NCBI GenBank assembly: GCA_011800155.1
Contig: CM022375.1
Location: 1 to 64,000 of the forward strand
Reading direction: 5' to 3'
Length of the DNA: 64,000 nt
From: Flammulina velutipes
Lineage: Eukaryota > Basidiomycota > Agaricomycetes > Agaricales > Physalacriaceae
The notes under the pieces are model-generated. The model did no database searches and was not told the origin of the DNA. It worked only from the letters and a program-made list of their open reading frames with translations. The translations under genes were made by a program, and so were the position numbers. Positions 1 to 11,949 of this stretch are shown here, piece after piece; position 1 is the first letter of the stretch, and the number at the start of each line of letters is the position of its first letter.

Positions 1-454
1 AAAAGTGGCGCAGCTATCAGGTTGGGCTCGAAGTTGGCTTGATGTCTTGTCCTTTGAGCAGATAAAATGTTTAAACAAGCCGCTCAGGATGAGAGAGGCT
101 GAAAAGTCTAGCCCGTACGGCGTCGTCTACACGAAGATACAGTATAGTGGTCGCTGGTCGCTGCACCGGTCCGGCAGCCCGTATTAATGTTCGTCTTGAC
201 CATCTACTATCCTTTGTTTTATAAATGTATTCTGGATTCCACAAAATCTGTAAACGGAACAGGCACGATGGCCGTTTTCGGGACATGCAAACAATTTTTT
301 TCGGCGACGCCAGTTCCTGCCCGCCGAGACGACTGAGGAATCTATCTCTGCCTGCTCTCCAATGGCCTACGCAGTCTATCCCTTACGTGGAAAGTTGTAA
401 CGGAGAGCTACTGTGGAAATGGCGTGTCTCCTGCTACTTCTCGTTACCTCGCTG
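1..454. other. no supported gene
   Basis: Short overlapping frames on both strands, none with a recognisable motif or a convincing exon structure. The inverted duplication begins at its right edge. Confidence 0.4.
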
Positions 455-1690
455 ACCTGAATGCAGCCCGTAGACAAGCAAGACGCAAAGCGACTCCGAG
501 TCGTCAGAAATACAGCTCGTACTATCGTGCACGATTCTCATACCAGACAGTTTATATCTCGACGCTGGAATGAGCTCAGTGAAGCGCGCACTTTCATTGT
601 CTAATGTCTGACTCGTTCCTAGTCTCACGACAACCCGCACATTCCGGATACGACTCCTCTTGTTCGTCTATCGATCTTGTTAAACGTCTCGACAGACCTT
701 TCGGCGCTATGGAAGCTGCGAGGAACGTTGGGTGGGCGATGGACATCCCAGCTCGATGCATCCGCTGGCCGTCTTGTTCCAACGGACATACAAGTTACCT
801 TCAGGAAACAGGAAGCTAGGAAGCTAGGAGGGCGGGACTCAAGGAGGGCCTCAGATACCAGATTCTTGTGAGTTTTATCTTGGTCGATCTCAGCGGTAAT
901 ATGAAATTTCCAAGGTAGCTGATCGCTGGATGGCTGTGTGGCGCTCTCGTTCTAAGGATACACGTCCGGCGGAAGTCACAGCAACGGCTCGCAACATTAC
1001 GGGAAACAAACAACGCTAATTACCGTGAAACATTGACCACGGAGGACGCCTATTTCGTTTCCCTATCCGATGCTATTTTGTCAGTTCGACACTTTCTCAA
1101 GATCGACATAAGTACTTAGATGGAACATCACATCGCACTCCTCACGCTATGGTGGTCCCCCTACCTTCTCCGCCTTCACTCTCCTCCAACACACCTCCTC
1201 GTCGAGATTGTATAACCTCGATCTCCATCCCTCGGATGCTCACCTATTAGCTCCCCGGGGCCATTCCTTTGGACGTCTCAATATAACGAAACCGTGACCT
1301 ACAGTCCTTTATGTCTCAACGGCCAATTTTGGGAATGAGAGCCGAATGGAATCATTGCTTCCTCTGGTATATCTCGGTACCGCCGTCTGCCGTCGTGAAA
1401 ACCGGGAGATCAGGAGACACTCCCCGTCACGTTGAGAGCTGTGTGTTTCCCCGTTAGGACGCCCTCTTCGGTGAGGACTGTGGTGTGCGTCGTGTTAGGT
1501 GGTGGATGGAAGGTAGATCGGGACATGCGCGCATACATTTTTCGGTGCAGGTGCCTTCGTCGGTGAAGACTCGCTTTTGCCCCCAGATGGTTTGTTCCCA
1601 ATTCAATTACTCGACTCGTTAAGTACTGAAGCCCTTCTCCAAGACTGTTGTCGTGCTGATATGGAGGAGTCGTTCTGGACATTCGAATAA
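455..1690 (+). repeat. Inverted duplication, left copy (decayed gene)
   Basis: This stretch is similar, at roughly three quarters or more of positions by eye, to the reverse complement of about 17700-18960. Matching landmarks are the run coding for KRLR..RNTART followed by RRWNELSEA (about 487-590), the segment around 720-800, and the block around 1425-1530 that reads TGGTGTGCGTCGTG in both copies. The right copy keeps longer open frames (18025-18444 and 18726-18959 on the minus strand), so both probably derive from one protein-coding gene that I do not recognise. The left copy is broken by stops and indels and is unlikely to be expressed. Confidence 0.65.
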
Positions 1691-2295
1691 CGTACCAGTG
1701 AAGAGGAATACGCGCTCTATAATTCCATGGGGAGCCGTCAATGGTGAGAAGCGAGATACTGTGTATATATGCCGTAGTGTTCGGTGAAAATTCATGGACA
1801 TTGTAACAGTGAACGTATCGAGACTGGAGTTGGTTTACGGTAACGTCTCGAAACCTCTTCGTCGATGGCGTGCTGCGGCTGTTTTCAGAAACTCGGTGCG
1901 CGCGCGCTCTCGTTCCTTTCTTTCATCGTGCTCTATCCGCCGACTGCAAACATTCTGCTCGGCACACTGCGATGATTGCACGTCTATTTTTGTAACGCCA
2001 TGTTTGGTCTCGAAGCTCACCCAGTTCACAGTATTTAAATGCTTGGCTCTGGTGCTGCCAGTGACGTGTTCTCGGGTCTCTTGGTGACTCTTTCATCTCC
2101 TTGACATTGATGACCTACGACGGCGATCCCAAAAACATCCGGATTCCGTTGTCAGGATGGTCGGTTACAACGAAATGACAACCCTTTTTGACACTGCCAA
2201 AATGCAGTGAATCTAAATTGTCCTCGTAACACTCCAATGAGTTTCCCGACGGATGTGAGGTCTTCACAGTAGCCATTACTAAGGCCTCTCATCAG
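1691..2295. other. no supported gene
   Basis: Lies between the duplication and the promoter of the first secreted-protein paralogue. The open frames on either strand show no recognisable domain. Confidence 0.4.
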
Positions 2296-2418
2296 TATTT
2301 AAAAGCCATGATTTTCAGTCCTCAAATCTTCATCCTCTTTCTTATCTTCATACGCTGGTATGCTTCAGGTCTCGTCTATCATTCCCAGGATGTTCGCTGA
2401 CCAACTTGGTACTTACAG
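2296..2418 (+). promoter_or_regulatory. TATA-like box and 5'UTR intron of paralogue 1
   Basis: TATTTAAAA at 2296-2304 precedes a leader with a probable 5'UTR intron from 2358 (GTATGC) to 2418 (TTACAG). The exon end just upstream reads TCATACGCTG. The same arrangement, CATACGCTG or CATACACCG then GT, with an intron and an acceptor shortly before the ATG, occurs upstream of the other paralogues. It therefore appears inherited with the gene family. Confidence 0.6.
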
Positions 2419-2463
2419 GCTATATAACTGATCATCGACTACTAAGACCAACATTATCCACAT

Positions 2464-3391
2464 ATGTATTTGCCTTTCTCTTTCAAGCTAGTCGGAGCCG
2501 TAGTTCTATCTTCCCTCGTCGCCAACGCTGCGTACGCGACAATTTTAATTCACCATTGTCAATACTTACCTTTGTGGATAGACCACCCGGGCCGGAGGAC
2601 CTCAGAGTCGTGACACTAAGAAAGCTCATGAACACCTCAGGAAAATATTTATGGAGTCATCCAGATGGACAAACCTTACAGCAATTTGCAGTTCGTTGTA
2701 GACAAACTGCATTTTTTGATCTTCAGAAAACTTGTTTATGATTGGAGTGCTTTTGGAGCTGATATGGAGCGCCCAGGGTCCGAACTTTGTCGGCCCGCCT
2801 TCTCCTCCCACCGGATGAGACGGCTAAGTTGTATGTAGCTACCTGTTCTACTTGGGATGGGTCCTCCAGTGATTCAAGTGGTTCATTAGCACTTTAGTTC
2901 ATCTATCTGTGGCGCAAACGCGTGAGCTCGACGTCGTGAACATATGAACAGTATATGAACCCTGAACGAATAGATCAAAATGAGACCCTTAGCGCTCCAA
3001 AAATAAACAAGTTTTCTGAAGATAAGGGAAGACGTTTTGTCTACAACGAACTGCAAATTGCTGTAAGACAAACCACGGATAAGGACGATCTCGCGCTCAA
3101 CCCCAACCCAGTAGTATATCTTATGTATGATGATGATGATGATGAAGTTATGGACGGATGGATGGCCCAGAGCGATGATGACATGACTCTTGTAAAGCCT
3201 GCGTTAGGACTTACCATGGAAGACGGCACAGCGATGTCGAAAGAAGATAAATCTAAACTTCGAAAGGTATTCCCGTACATATCATTACGACGGAAGGTGT
3301 CATTGATATTTTGTTTTCTTAGGAAAATGTCATACTTAATTCTGGGTATGATGAGACTGGGCGCTACTGGGTTGTGCGAAGGAGAAGCTGA
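2464..3391 (+). pseudogene. Small secreted protein, paralogue 1, interrupted by a MITE
   Basis: Exon 1 encodes a signal peptide (MYLPFSFKLVGAVVLSS...) and ends in GC before a phase-2 intron (GTACGC...GATAG), as in the other paralogues. Exon 2 reads into LWSHPDGQT and is then broken by the MITE at 2676-3066. Reading across the single target site, without the MITE and one GACAAACC copy, the frame stays open through an Asp-rich stretch (coded by a GAT microsatellite), an intron at about 3268-3322, and a last exon containing GRYWVV, ending at TGA 3389-3391. That last exon matches the ends of the other copies. The gene was apparently intact until the insertion. Function unknown; no family name can be given. 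Confidence 0.75.
2676..3066. mobile_element. 391-bp MITE with 8-bp target-site duplication
   Basis: The ends are inverted copies of each other over about 80-90 bp. The left end starts TTACAGCAATTTGCAGTTCG and the right end finishes with its complement. The element is flanked by a perfect direct repeat GACAAACC (2668-2675 and 3067-3074). It has no coding capacity of its own. An 8-bp duplication is usual for hAT-like elements (also P), but the terminal bases are not the common hAT CAGGG type, so the superfamily is an inference. Confidence 0.85.
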
Positions 3392-6300
3392 TGAGTAGGG
3401 AGTAGTACTTTGTAAACGGCTACATATTCTGTTTGAACTGGTTTACATAAATATTCAAACATCGAGGGTCATGACGCGGACGGTGTTCAGCTGACGAGGC
3501 CTGAACTGCCAACTGCGGTCGAGGAGATCACTGGAGCTCCAGCAGGAAGGCGGGTTCTGGAGATTGAAGGAACGGACCCGTGACTATTCCCCTCTTTTGT
3601 CGCTTATTTCAGATCGAAGGACCTGGTAGATAGGGTAAGAATAGAATATCTGATATCCCACTTTCGAGATAACATACCGCTTTTGGTTTTGTACACGGCT
3701 GGCTTCCGTTGACCATTTTCCGTCCAGTCGTGGCTCCCCGAAATCCCTGGTTGGGTAACACCACACCTCGGATCTACCATATCGACGCGACACATGGTCT
3801 ATCTTCGGGAATACTTATACCGAGCTTGAGATATGATGAGAAGAGGCATATGCTCGACGTACAGTCCGACGCGAGCTATGTAACTGCGAGGGAACGGCGA
3901 GGACGCTATGCGTATTCCATAGGGCAGTCTTCTCGGGTCGTGCTGCTTCAACGACAAGTCGGTTCGCTTAGTAGGGGACATCGGCAAGGCAGTTGGAAAC
4001 GAAGACGAGAGTGCCAATGACCTGGTAAAAAGGTCTAGGCGTCGGAACTTCAGTCAGAAAGGCAAAAGATATGAGCAGAAAACGCACCTGGGGTGCGCAT
4101 CCTCCGAGTACATCCCCCTGCCCCCTGCCAGTAGTCCCGGCCTGTGTCAGTCTTCTGTCAATGCGATTTTAAATTGTACGTTACTCGCGATGTTCGACAG
4201 TCCAGGCTGGCCGAGGATAAACGAGATGGGGTGGTCGCAACTTGTCTTGATATTCTCCGACACATCCCGATCGCGCATACCGCCGAATCGAATTGAAGAC
4301 GGCGAGTTAACACCCTGAAAGCTCAGCTTGGTGGTTTTGTCGAAGGCTTCCGTAATCCCTTTGATCTCCTCGTCGAATCACCATAAGACATACACTGCAT
4401 CAGCACGATCTCCTCATACCCTCCCATCTCCGTCTTCCTATACGCACCAAGATCGTCAGTACCGCCTCCCGCATCGAAGATAACTGCTCCCTTGGAATCC
4501 TAATATGCGCCACATAAGCAAAAACAAAAACGAAACAGAAGCCTATAAACGAACCATATCTTTCTCCGGAAATGTTCCCATTGCCAGCAGCGTCGTTCAA
4601 ACAGCGAAGTCGTAAAAATGAAGGCGCCCTGGGAGGCAGCTTTTCATGGATATATACAGCTCTGCCTCTGCAGTTGCAGCCAAAAGCCGTTGAGGGCATT
4701 ACACCTCGCGCTGTTCTCCCCGGACTCCGAGCTCGGTAGATTGACCTGGCTAAGAGAGCTGAGATTTCACGCAACAACAGCCGCTTCGCCAGTCTGCTAC
4801 ATTGCCAACCGGTAGGAAACCGGGGCTGGTCGAAAATTCTCGGTGGCAGCGATGGAACATGCCCAATGTTGCGACACGCAGCAATCCGTTCGCCTACTAT
4901 GTGGTGACAACAATTGTTCATTCGGTGGGGATAAAGTACGCCGCCTAGACATAAGTGGTATCTACTACGGGCGGTCAGAAATTGAGACATTGGCTCTGTC
5001 TTTAGGTACTCATCCAATCATCGAGTACAACATCTTCTCTTGAACAGCCGACGATCCTCCACGTCCTATCCAAGGATTTGAACGTCTGCTAGAGTGTCCT
5101 TCTCGACGCTCGACGCCCAGCTTGGCTATCCAGCCCACCTTCCTGGCCCTCGTACCATCACGACTGTCCCAGCAAGTACTACATTCAATTCCTTCATCCT
5201 TCCAAGCGTGCCAGATCCCTTGCTTAGGCGCAGCGTGTTTCGTCTCCGAGGCAGTCGTAAGGTCGTCGTAGGAATCTTGGCTCTCGTATCGGGAGCCACA
5301 GAGAAGAGTACTCGTCGTCGTCTAGTCGTTGTCGAGGTTGGCGCAAACGGTCTCGAGGTTGATCATGATGGCAGGAAGGAAAAAGAATCGCGTTGTTGGT
5401 CCTTGTTTACACGCTCTTCCTCTGACCTCTACCACGACCATCGTCCTTCCAGAATCTTACAGCAGTCTACCCCCTATATACTTGAGCGCTGAGCACTGAG
5501 GAGAGAACGTGCGCATGGAAGGTCAACAGGTGCGCGACAAACCCTGCGACATAGTACCGATCCCGCTAACCCATTCGTATCGCACCCAGCCTGATTCCAG
5601 CAAGCGAAGCTGAAGAACTGATTGTCCGCAACCAAAACCACGACAAGACCATGCCTCAACCACGTCCATGACCCATATACAGAAGACGTCGAGCTACGGC
5701 CGTCCAAGGTGCAGGCTCCCCAAACGGCTCACTCGTCACAGCCATCCGCACCGCCCTTGAGACGTGCATACGCCATCGCTCGCGAACGACCCGCGTCGCC
5801 TGCAGGCTAGAGAATAGATGTCGGCGATATCGTGTGTTGTAGCTTCGTATTATGGCCCTCGTTGTCGCCCCATCGTCCTTGTTCTCCACATATTCGACAA
5901 CAATGGACAACAAGGCAGTGCGTTCGTTGCCACCTTCCTTCTCTCTATGCATTCTTACCTGTTCCAGAGGCGTGCTCCGTCGTTTCTCGTCGAAAATCGA
6001 CCATGTACGCGTCTAAGAATGATACACCGGCAAACACTGGCCTGCCTCTCTTCGAGGAGGAGCCTCTCTGTGCTCACCACGACGGCTCCAATTCCCTTCG
6101 CTCCATCGACGTATCGACTTCCTAGACAAATATATCGGCCATCCCCTCGCGGCTGCGCAAATCGAAGATGAGACGTCGGATTTACCACGTTCGTCCAAGG
6201 TTCGTCGCTAAACCTTTGCATCCGAACGTTATTTGACACTGTGGGCTCGTAGACTTCCCCGCGCGCTCTGTCGTCGTCTCTGTCGACATGAACGTCGTTA

Positions 6301-6587
6301 ATCTCAGCAAGAGCATCACTCAGGTACGGAAACTCCCTCTAATCTTGCTTCTGCATCCTCATGTCGTTGTAGTGAGGATGTAGGCTGTCGAACTCGCTCA
6401 GGCGGGAGCGCATACAGCTATGCAAGGGTCCTATTAGGCTGTATACCGCTTCGTCGCTCTTACTTTTATCTTTCCGTTCCCCTCGCCTATAAGGTTCTAT
6501 CCCGTACTACGTACCTTCAGTACAATTCCAAATCGTGGTTTCTGAGCTCGACTACAACCTTTCTGATAATCAATAGTGTTGACTCGT
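3392..6587. other. long stretch without a supported gene
   Basis: Several medium open frames occur, for example 4400-5017 on the minus strand (205 codons, with a hydrophobic segment near the C terminus) and 5094-5492 on the plus strand. None shows a known motif, a credible intron pattern or similarity to neighbouring genes. The stretch may be decayed coding DNA. Confidence 0.35.
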
Positions 6588-6589
6588 TA

Positions 6590-6920
6590 CAGCGGATTCC
6601 ACAATAATATGCACAGTAGCAACCGTGTAGCGTCTAGGAGACCCGTCCAGGAACGGTGACTAAAAAGTCCGAGATGACGGCTTGGGTGCTTTCTTGAGTA
6701 CAAAACATACCGTTGTTACAAAGTTGTGACGTTCGAAGACCTCATGTATACACAGTCTATTGGATCTCAACTTTCCTAAGGTTTCACCAGTGAAATTGAA
6801 GTAAACTGAGAGTGAATGACATGTAGAAATACCTATTTCGGACTTGACAACCACCGTTCCTGGACGGATTTCCTAGACGCTACACGGTTGCTACTGTGCA
6901 TATTATTGTGGAATCCGCTG
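6590..6920 (-). mobile_element. 331-bp TA-flanked MITE, copy 1
   Basis: Begins CAGCGGATTCCACAATAATA and ends with the inverse complement, with terminal inverted repeats of about 69 bp and TA on each side (6588-6589, 6921-6922). A copy of the same length lies in opposite orientation at 40505-40835. Both contain the same non-functional frame of about 64 codons in the middle. TA duplication and the lack of a transposase point to a Tc1/mariner-type non-autonomous element; that assignment is inference. Confidence 0.85.
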
Positions 6921-6922
6921 TA

Positions 6923-7352
6923 TTGTGGCAACGCTCTTTGAGGGCAATTATTGTAAACGTAAGTACTGGCGGAACGGGAAAGTCACGGAAAAGCCAACGC
7001 ACTGCCACCTTGATCCGTCAATTGCCCCCGGCCGCCAATCAATTGATTACCAATAAGCTCCGTCGCCCAACAACCAGGAAACTGCTCAACTGCTCGTCTT
7101 CAATCCAGCATGGCACATCTTCGTGCAGACGGCAGACAGTGTGGCTCTACCAAGACGCAAGCTACTCTTGGCTTCAGAGGACTCACGGAAACACCAACCT
7201 CACGCATTTATAGTAGTCGACTGTCGATGCTTGAGAGATGAACCATGTTCCAGTTGTTTATAAATGTCTGACCCGACCGGCGGCGACGCCTCACCAGGCC
7301 GTCACTGTCCAATGTTATCATACACACGAAACAGAATCAATGTATAGTAAGA
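6923..7352. other. no supported gene
   Basis: Between the MITE and the 3' end of secreted-protein paralogue 2. Short plus-strand frames only, none recognisable. Confidence 0.4.
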
Positions 7353-7912
7353 TCACTCCGTCTCATACTCGTAGTCGGACAGATCTTCCGGACGCTCATA
7401 ACGTCCATCTTCATCTAGGTATCTCAACAAGGCCCACTTTCGTCTACTGTAATCCTCGCCATGATCAAGCAAAAACCCTTGCTACGAACGATAAATAATC
7501 CAGTAAGTATCCCGTCGCCGTGGAATAAGGACATACCCTTTGCAAATCCACGAGCGTCTGCATCGGCCCGCCATCTTTCCTAGTCATAGCATTCGCATTG
7601 ACCTTTCGCGGATACGTAGCATTATACGGGTACTCCCATCCATCTACGACCTGATACATTGTATGCACATCATCTTCGTTGATGTATTTGAGATCAACGG
7701 TCGGTCTGGCATGGCGGGTATCATTGCTGACTCTAAACCCGCGAATGGTAGGGGGAGTAGCTGAAGGGTCATCTCTTTAGCTAGCGCACGGGGCCTGTGC
7801 GTGTAAATCAGGTAGGGTGTAGGAGAATAGGAAGGATTGAGTACTCGGCTTTGACGATGAAGGCTGGGAGTAGTACTGCCACGACTAGTTCGAAGGAGCG
7901 GCGGATGTGCAT
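7353..7912 (-). CDS. Small secreted protein, paralogue 2 (apparently intact)
   Basis: Start ATG at 7912-7910, stop at 7355-7353. Exon 1 gives a signal peptide (MHIRRSFELVVAVLLPAFIV) and ends in GA at a phase-2 GTACTC donor, the same position and phase as in the paralogues. With acceptor GCTAAAG the second exon is open through YINEDDVHTMYQVVDGWEY and PRKVNANAMTRKDGG to LVDLQR. A third exon (acceptor TCGTAG) codes QGFLLDHGEDY...RYLDEDGRYE and an acidic tail. The mature protein would be about 110 residues without clear cysteine pairs. A 5'UTR intron (GTGAGT...TTCGCAG) lies upstream at about 7934-7995. Role unknown. It is the most diverged family member. The exon-2 acceptor was chosen because the stronger-looking one upstream leads to a stop. 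Confidence 0.6.
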
Positions 7913-7996
7913 CGTTAGAGCTGGATCTATACGGCCTGCGAATTTATAGCGTAAAGGTAAGCTTCAACGAAAATCAGACGTAAACTCACCAGCGTA

Positions 7997-8531
7997 GATA
8001 GGTTAGCATCAACGGAGGGTGATCCTCTCTCAAATGTCGGTCAGAAAGAAATCCAACAAATGCAATGTACTGTTAAAGCAAAAGTAGGCGCAAATCATCA
8101 TCTCCATGATCTGTGCGTTGCGTTGTTACCGTTCATTTTGACCGCAGTGGGGCCTACGGAAACGTGAAGTATCCATCCCGACGCTCGTGGGGGATTACTA
8201 GGGCTACGGAAAATGCTGTGATAGGCGATCACCGCTTGAGCTAGGCGTCGTCATGAGTCAATGATAGGTAGTATGTGCGCCACCTCTCGTGGAGTAGGTA
8301 TCTATTCAGACATGTAACACCAGTTAGAGGCTAAAGCGAACAAGATGGTGATGGGAAGGCTCGCGCCGCCGGCATCATGTCGATGGAACGTTCATTCTCA
8401 CGCTATGGTTGAGTAAACTTTGGCTGCGTAACTTCCCAGCATTTCGAGTTTTATGGAATAAAAATTGTCTCAACGTATCTATCATTCTCAAGCGCAGCAC
8501 GTCACGCCATCAACGAGTTCGACGCGCTTTT
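7997..8531. other. intergenic, no supported gene
   Basis: Leader of paralogue 2 and downstream region of paralogue 3. No frame with a recognisable product. Confidence 0.4.
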
Positions 8532-9030
8532 TTAATCTGATGATTCCGACAATCGTTCAGCATCCACGCCCTCTCCTATGATAACCCACCATTCCGGAGG
8601 CGTCTCGTCGTCGTACCCTGCTGCGAGCAGTGTCCCGGCCTATGGGAAATAAAGTTCTGCATCGCAGCACGGCAACGCAATACTTAAAACTCACCTCATA
8701 ATTGTTCTGAACTTCCTGAACCCATGCTTGGCGGTCTTCCAATGGCCTGGCTATCGCGAATTTATAGGGATACCGGACCGCGACACTCCAATCATTTGAG
8801 TTTGCGAGCCTGGTGATCGTCGCTGTGCGATACGGCTTTGCGTTTGAATCGTTAGGGCCTAAATCTGCGTCCCATATAGTGTGAGCTCCTTTATCCTAGG
8901 CGGACTATATATATCAAAGTAAGTGCATGCATGAATAACCGGAGAGTCGTAGAGCATACCGAGCACTGGCGAGAAGAGCAGGTAGAGCCATTGCACAAAC
9001 AACCTTGATGGAAGAACGGAAGATATGCAT
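8532..9030 (-). pseudogene. Small secreted protein, paralogue 3 (frameshifted)
   Basis: ATG at 9030-9028 opens a signal peptide (MHIFRSSIKVVCAMALPALL) ending at a phase-2 donor (GTATGC). Downstream, the frame coding DWSVAVRYPYKFAIARPL, then a GTGAGT...CCATAG intron and a last exon GTLLAAGYDDETPPEWWVII, is clearly the body of the same family. No splice pair I could find joins exon 1 to this frame: the best acceptor (GATATATATAG) leads into IKELTLYGTQI and a stop. A small indel near 8880-8910 would explain the break. A 5'UTR intron (about 9063-9122) and a TATATAA-like motif lie upstream, as in the other members. Confidence 0.55.
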
Positions 9031-9122
9031 ATATGTGTATAGCGTGAGGATCACGGGGTTATACGGCCTGTATATTGTCAATGTTAGTATCGTTCTTTCT
9101 TTATCTGCGAGTCGGGACTCAC

Positions 9123-11289
9123 CAGCGTATGTATATAAATGACTGTACCTGTCAAGAGAACCAATCACAAGCGCCAACTCGGAGTCCTTTTTATACGAGG
9201 GACTTGAAGCCGATATCACCAAGGCAAGATCTGTAATGATAACTTTCCATCTTCTGGTCAGTCGTTGCTGTGCGCAAGATTCAAAAGATAGACAATACAG
9301 CGATACCGTCGGCACCGTCGCGATGGCTGTGTAGGTGCGGCGTTTGATTCTTCCGTTGATGTTGGCTAGGATATCCATAGCCATTGGCTTGGACAGACAC
9401 GTATTGAATGGCAATATCTATGAAGAGAGGACTCAATGAAAGTGGATACTACTGAGGCCAGTCGATGCGTCAGGTGACCGTTCAAGCCGTGTTGGCAAAC
9501 AACGACAAGCTCAAGATATCTTTGGTTCAACCACCACCATCTCGCCAACCTGGACCATCGAATATCGCGAACGACGTGCAATTTGTACTCGGGCAGAATG
9601 TGGCGCCGGGAGCTCTGGCAGGTGAAGGTTACGTAGCCCAGGTGCGGTTTTTTGTCGATTCCTTTGACCTTTCCTCAACTCAAGTTTCCGATGCCCAGAC
9701 GTCTTCTCTCTACCACTCGACGCTGCTCTCGTATTTTTTTCCAGCTACCTTGGCGATGTCCATACGATACGAACTCAACTAGGATTGGAGAAGACCATCC
9801 TATGGAAGCAACGTAGCATCTATTCCGCTCTCTCGCAGTCGCGTCGCTCGCGTCGAACTTCGACGTCCGACTACATCGACCTCCCTTCCTCCCATTTCGA
9901 AAGAGTTATGCGGGCAGTTCACTTGGATCGCCTGCGGCTCTGAGAAATACCTCTAAGCGAGGAGACCGACGGCTCGATCGCTATCTGTAACTTTCATCAC
10001 CGTCTGTCATCTCGCGCGGACGCTGTTCGCTAAACTCTTCGCATTGGGATTCAACGACGAATGTTACCGAGCTACATACGAAGCAAAAGGGATGCAGCAA
10101 GTTCGCAAGCAGGTGCGTTTCCTGTTCATGACTTTGGCCTTCCTGACCCCCGTTCTCAGCGCCTATTAGATATATCCCGAAGACAGCCACGCTGCGTCGT
10201 GTCAGAAGATCTTTTTACTAGATATGCTGTCACCGCCGTCGCTAAGGTCCGTACACCGCAAAATCGGAGTCGTTTCTTGGTTGATACAACAGGACTATGC
10301 GGCTGTATGCGATTCGTCACAGGCCACGAGCCCCGACAATAGCATCGACCTTGTCTGATCCAAAGGCGTTGAGTGTTGCCCGTGTGTGTATGTATACCAC
10401 CCTCTTTGCCAACCCCACCTTCGAGTTGATATACCCTCAGTCATTGTCATTATGGGTCCTGTCCCCCGTCATCGTTGTCGATTCTTCACCCACAACTGCG
10501 GACCGATGCGTGGTCTATCCCGGTATCTCTACTCGGCTTCAAGGACGTGTATTCCAAGTTCCGCCGTGCTCTTCAGCTCTCGAAGCGTTTTGGCGCCAAC
10601 GTTGATAAGCTGGGTATCTCCACTGTATTGCCTGCACACCGCCCTCCGACTTCCTCATTTCAAAGAAGCTATGCGGGTGGTTCAATTGGACCTCCTGCGG
10701 CTTCGCGAAATACTCATCCTCCCTCAACGCAGGTCATCTTCGCAGTGTTGTATTCTGCTTTCTACATTCGTTGGATCGTCGCGCAGACCTCCCGCCCGCC
10801 ATGTATGCTTCCATTTTTCCTCTCTACGCTTCCGACTAATGAGTAGCGCTATGTCCTTGTCAGACGTAGACAGCTCACTCTTCTCTCCTCGTGGAATAGC
10901 TACTGAATCCACGGGCAATATATGAATCAAGTCATCGTTTTTCCTAGGTGGACAGGACTAGCGCACAACGTCGTCACAGCAGTCGACTGCCGTACTCACT
11001 GCTCTTGACTCAGCTGGCGATATCATCGACTACAAGAGCACGAACGAGTGCATGAGTCTGTGGTAGATTTTTCGTTAAAATCTCCTACTTGGCTCTAGAT
11101 CCCTAGAATTTGCATGCTTTGCGAGGGCTTACGATAGCTCCAGACCGACGAGTAAGAGAACGCGCAACAAAGCCAAACCTCAGGCTTCAGGTACTTACAC
11201 ATCCGTATGCACAACGCCAGCTTAACGTTCCAAGGTTTCGGCCAGATATGTAGTACGAGGGAAAAACATCAGTCATATTCGAAGTAAGA
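9123..11289. other. no supported gene; short direct duplication
   Basis: About 9880-9955 and 10640-10720 are similar in direct orientation, sharing a CCTCCCATTTCGAAAGAGTT-like run and ATGCGGGCAGTTCA-like run. This suggests a duplicated gene fragment. The second copy reads RLPHFKEAMRVVQLDLLRL in one plus frame. I do not recognise the protein, and no exon chain could be assembled. Confidence 0.4.
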
Positions 11290-11798
11290 CTACTTATTGA
11301 TCTTTTGGCTCGGACTCCACACAATCCAGAAACGACCCTCAAAAATCCAGCCTGGAGTACCGCAATATCCTACCAAACCAAAACGTCAACAACCGTCGTC
11401 CATCCAAATCACATGCATACCTCTTTCAAGCTCCATTCATTTATCTCCTCCCCATTCTCTTTAGTGAGTCCATAAATCTTCTTTTCGACAATCCCGTCAA
11501 CCCCCATCCAATTCTCCGTCTTGTACAGAGCATATTTCGATGGATCGGGGTTGCGCTGCGCATCGGCGTCACTATCCTCGATGTACTGGAAGGTATATCC
11601 GGTGAAATCCATCCAGAGGTCGTCGCCGTGGGGGTCCCGGGGCTCCTTGATCATGACAGTTTTGGGTAGTGCCGGTCTGTTCGCAAATGTAAGTCTCGAC
11701 GATGATAAATAGACTGAAGGTGTTGCGTACGCAGCGCCGGCGACAATAGCACAAAGGAGCATGGCTGCGACCAGCTTGAGAGCAGAGGGGAAATACAT
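11290..11798 (-). pseudogene. Small secreted protein, paralogue 4 (1-bp frameshift)
   Basis: ATG at 11798-11796. Signal peptide MYFPSALKLVAAMLLCAIV, then a phase-2 intron (GTACGC...GAACAG) and a second exon beginning APALPKTVMIKEPRDPHG with SKYALYKTENW and IYGLTKENGEE. A second intron (GTATGC...TTGGTAG) leads to a last exon starting DIAVLQAGF. There the frame fails: the plus-strand sequence has five A at 11341-11345 where six would restore EGRFWIVWSP and a stop at 11292-11290. The lesion is in a homopolymer, so a sequencing error is a real alternative to inactivation. A TATA-like TTATAAAAG lies at about 11940-11948. Confidence 0.65.
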
Positions 11799-11949
11799 GG
11801 GTAATGGTTGTGAAAGGTTGGTACGAGAGTTTGAAAATTAATACGACCTGCGACTTTGTTAGATAGCGTCCGAACGATATACGAACGCCTGAAGCTTACC
11901 AGCGTATGAAGAGATGCGATTTGAGTATTCAAATCATGTCTTTTATAAG

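Noticed and set aside
3127..3146. GAT microsatellite as an independent feature
   Set aside because: It codes the Asp run of secreted-protein paralogue 1 and needs no separate explanation.
4400..5017. Minus-strand frame of 205 codons with a hydrophobic stretch
   Set aside because: No family resemblance, no signal peptide and unlikely composition (Arg/Cys rich). Kept only as unexplained DNA.
6660..6854. 64-codon frame repeated at 40571-40765
   Set aside because: It is internal sequence of the 331-bp MITE and appears only because both copies are nearly identical.
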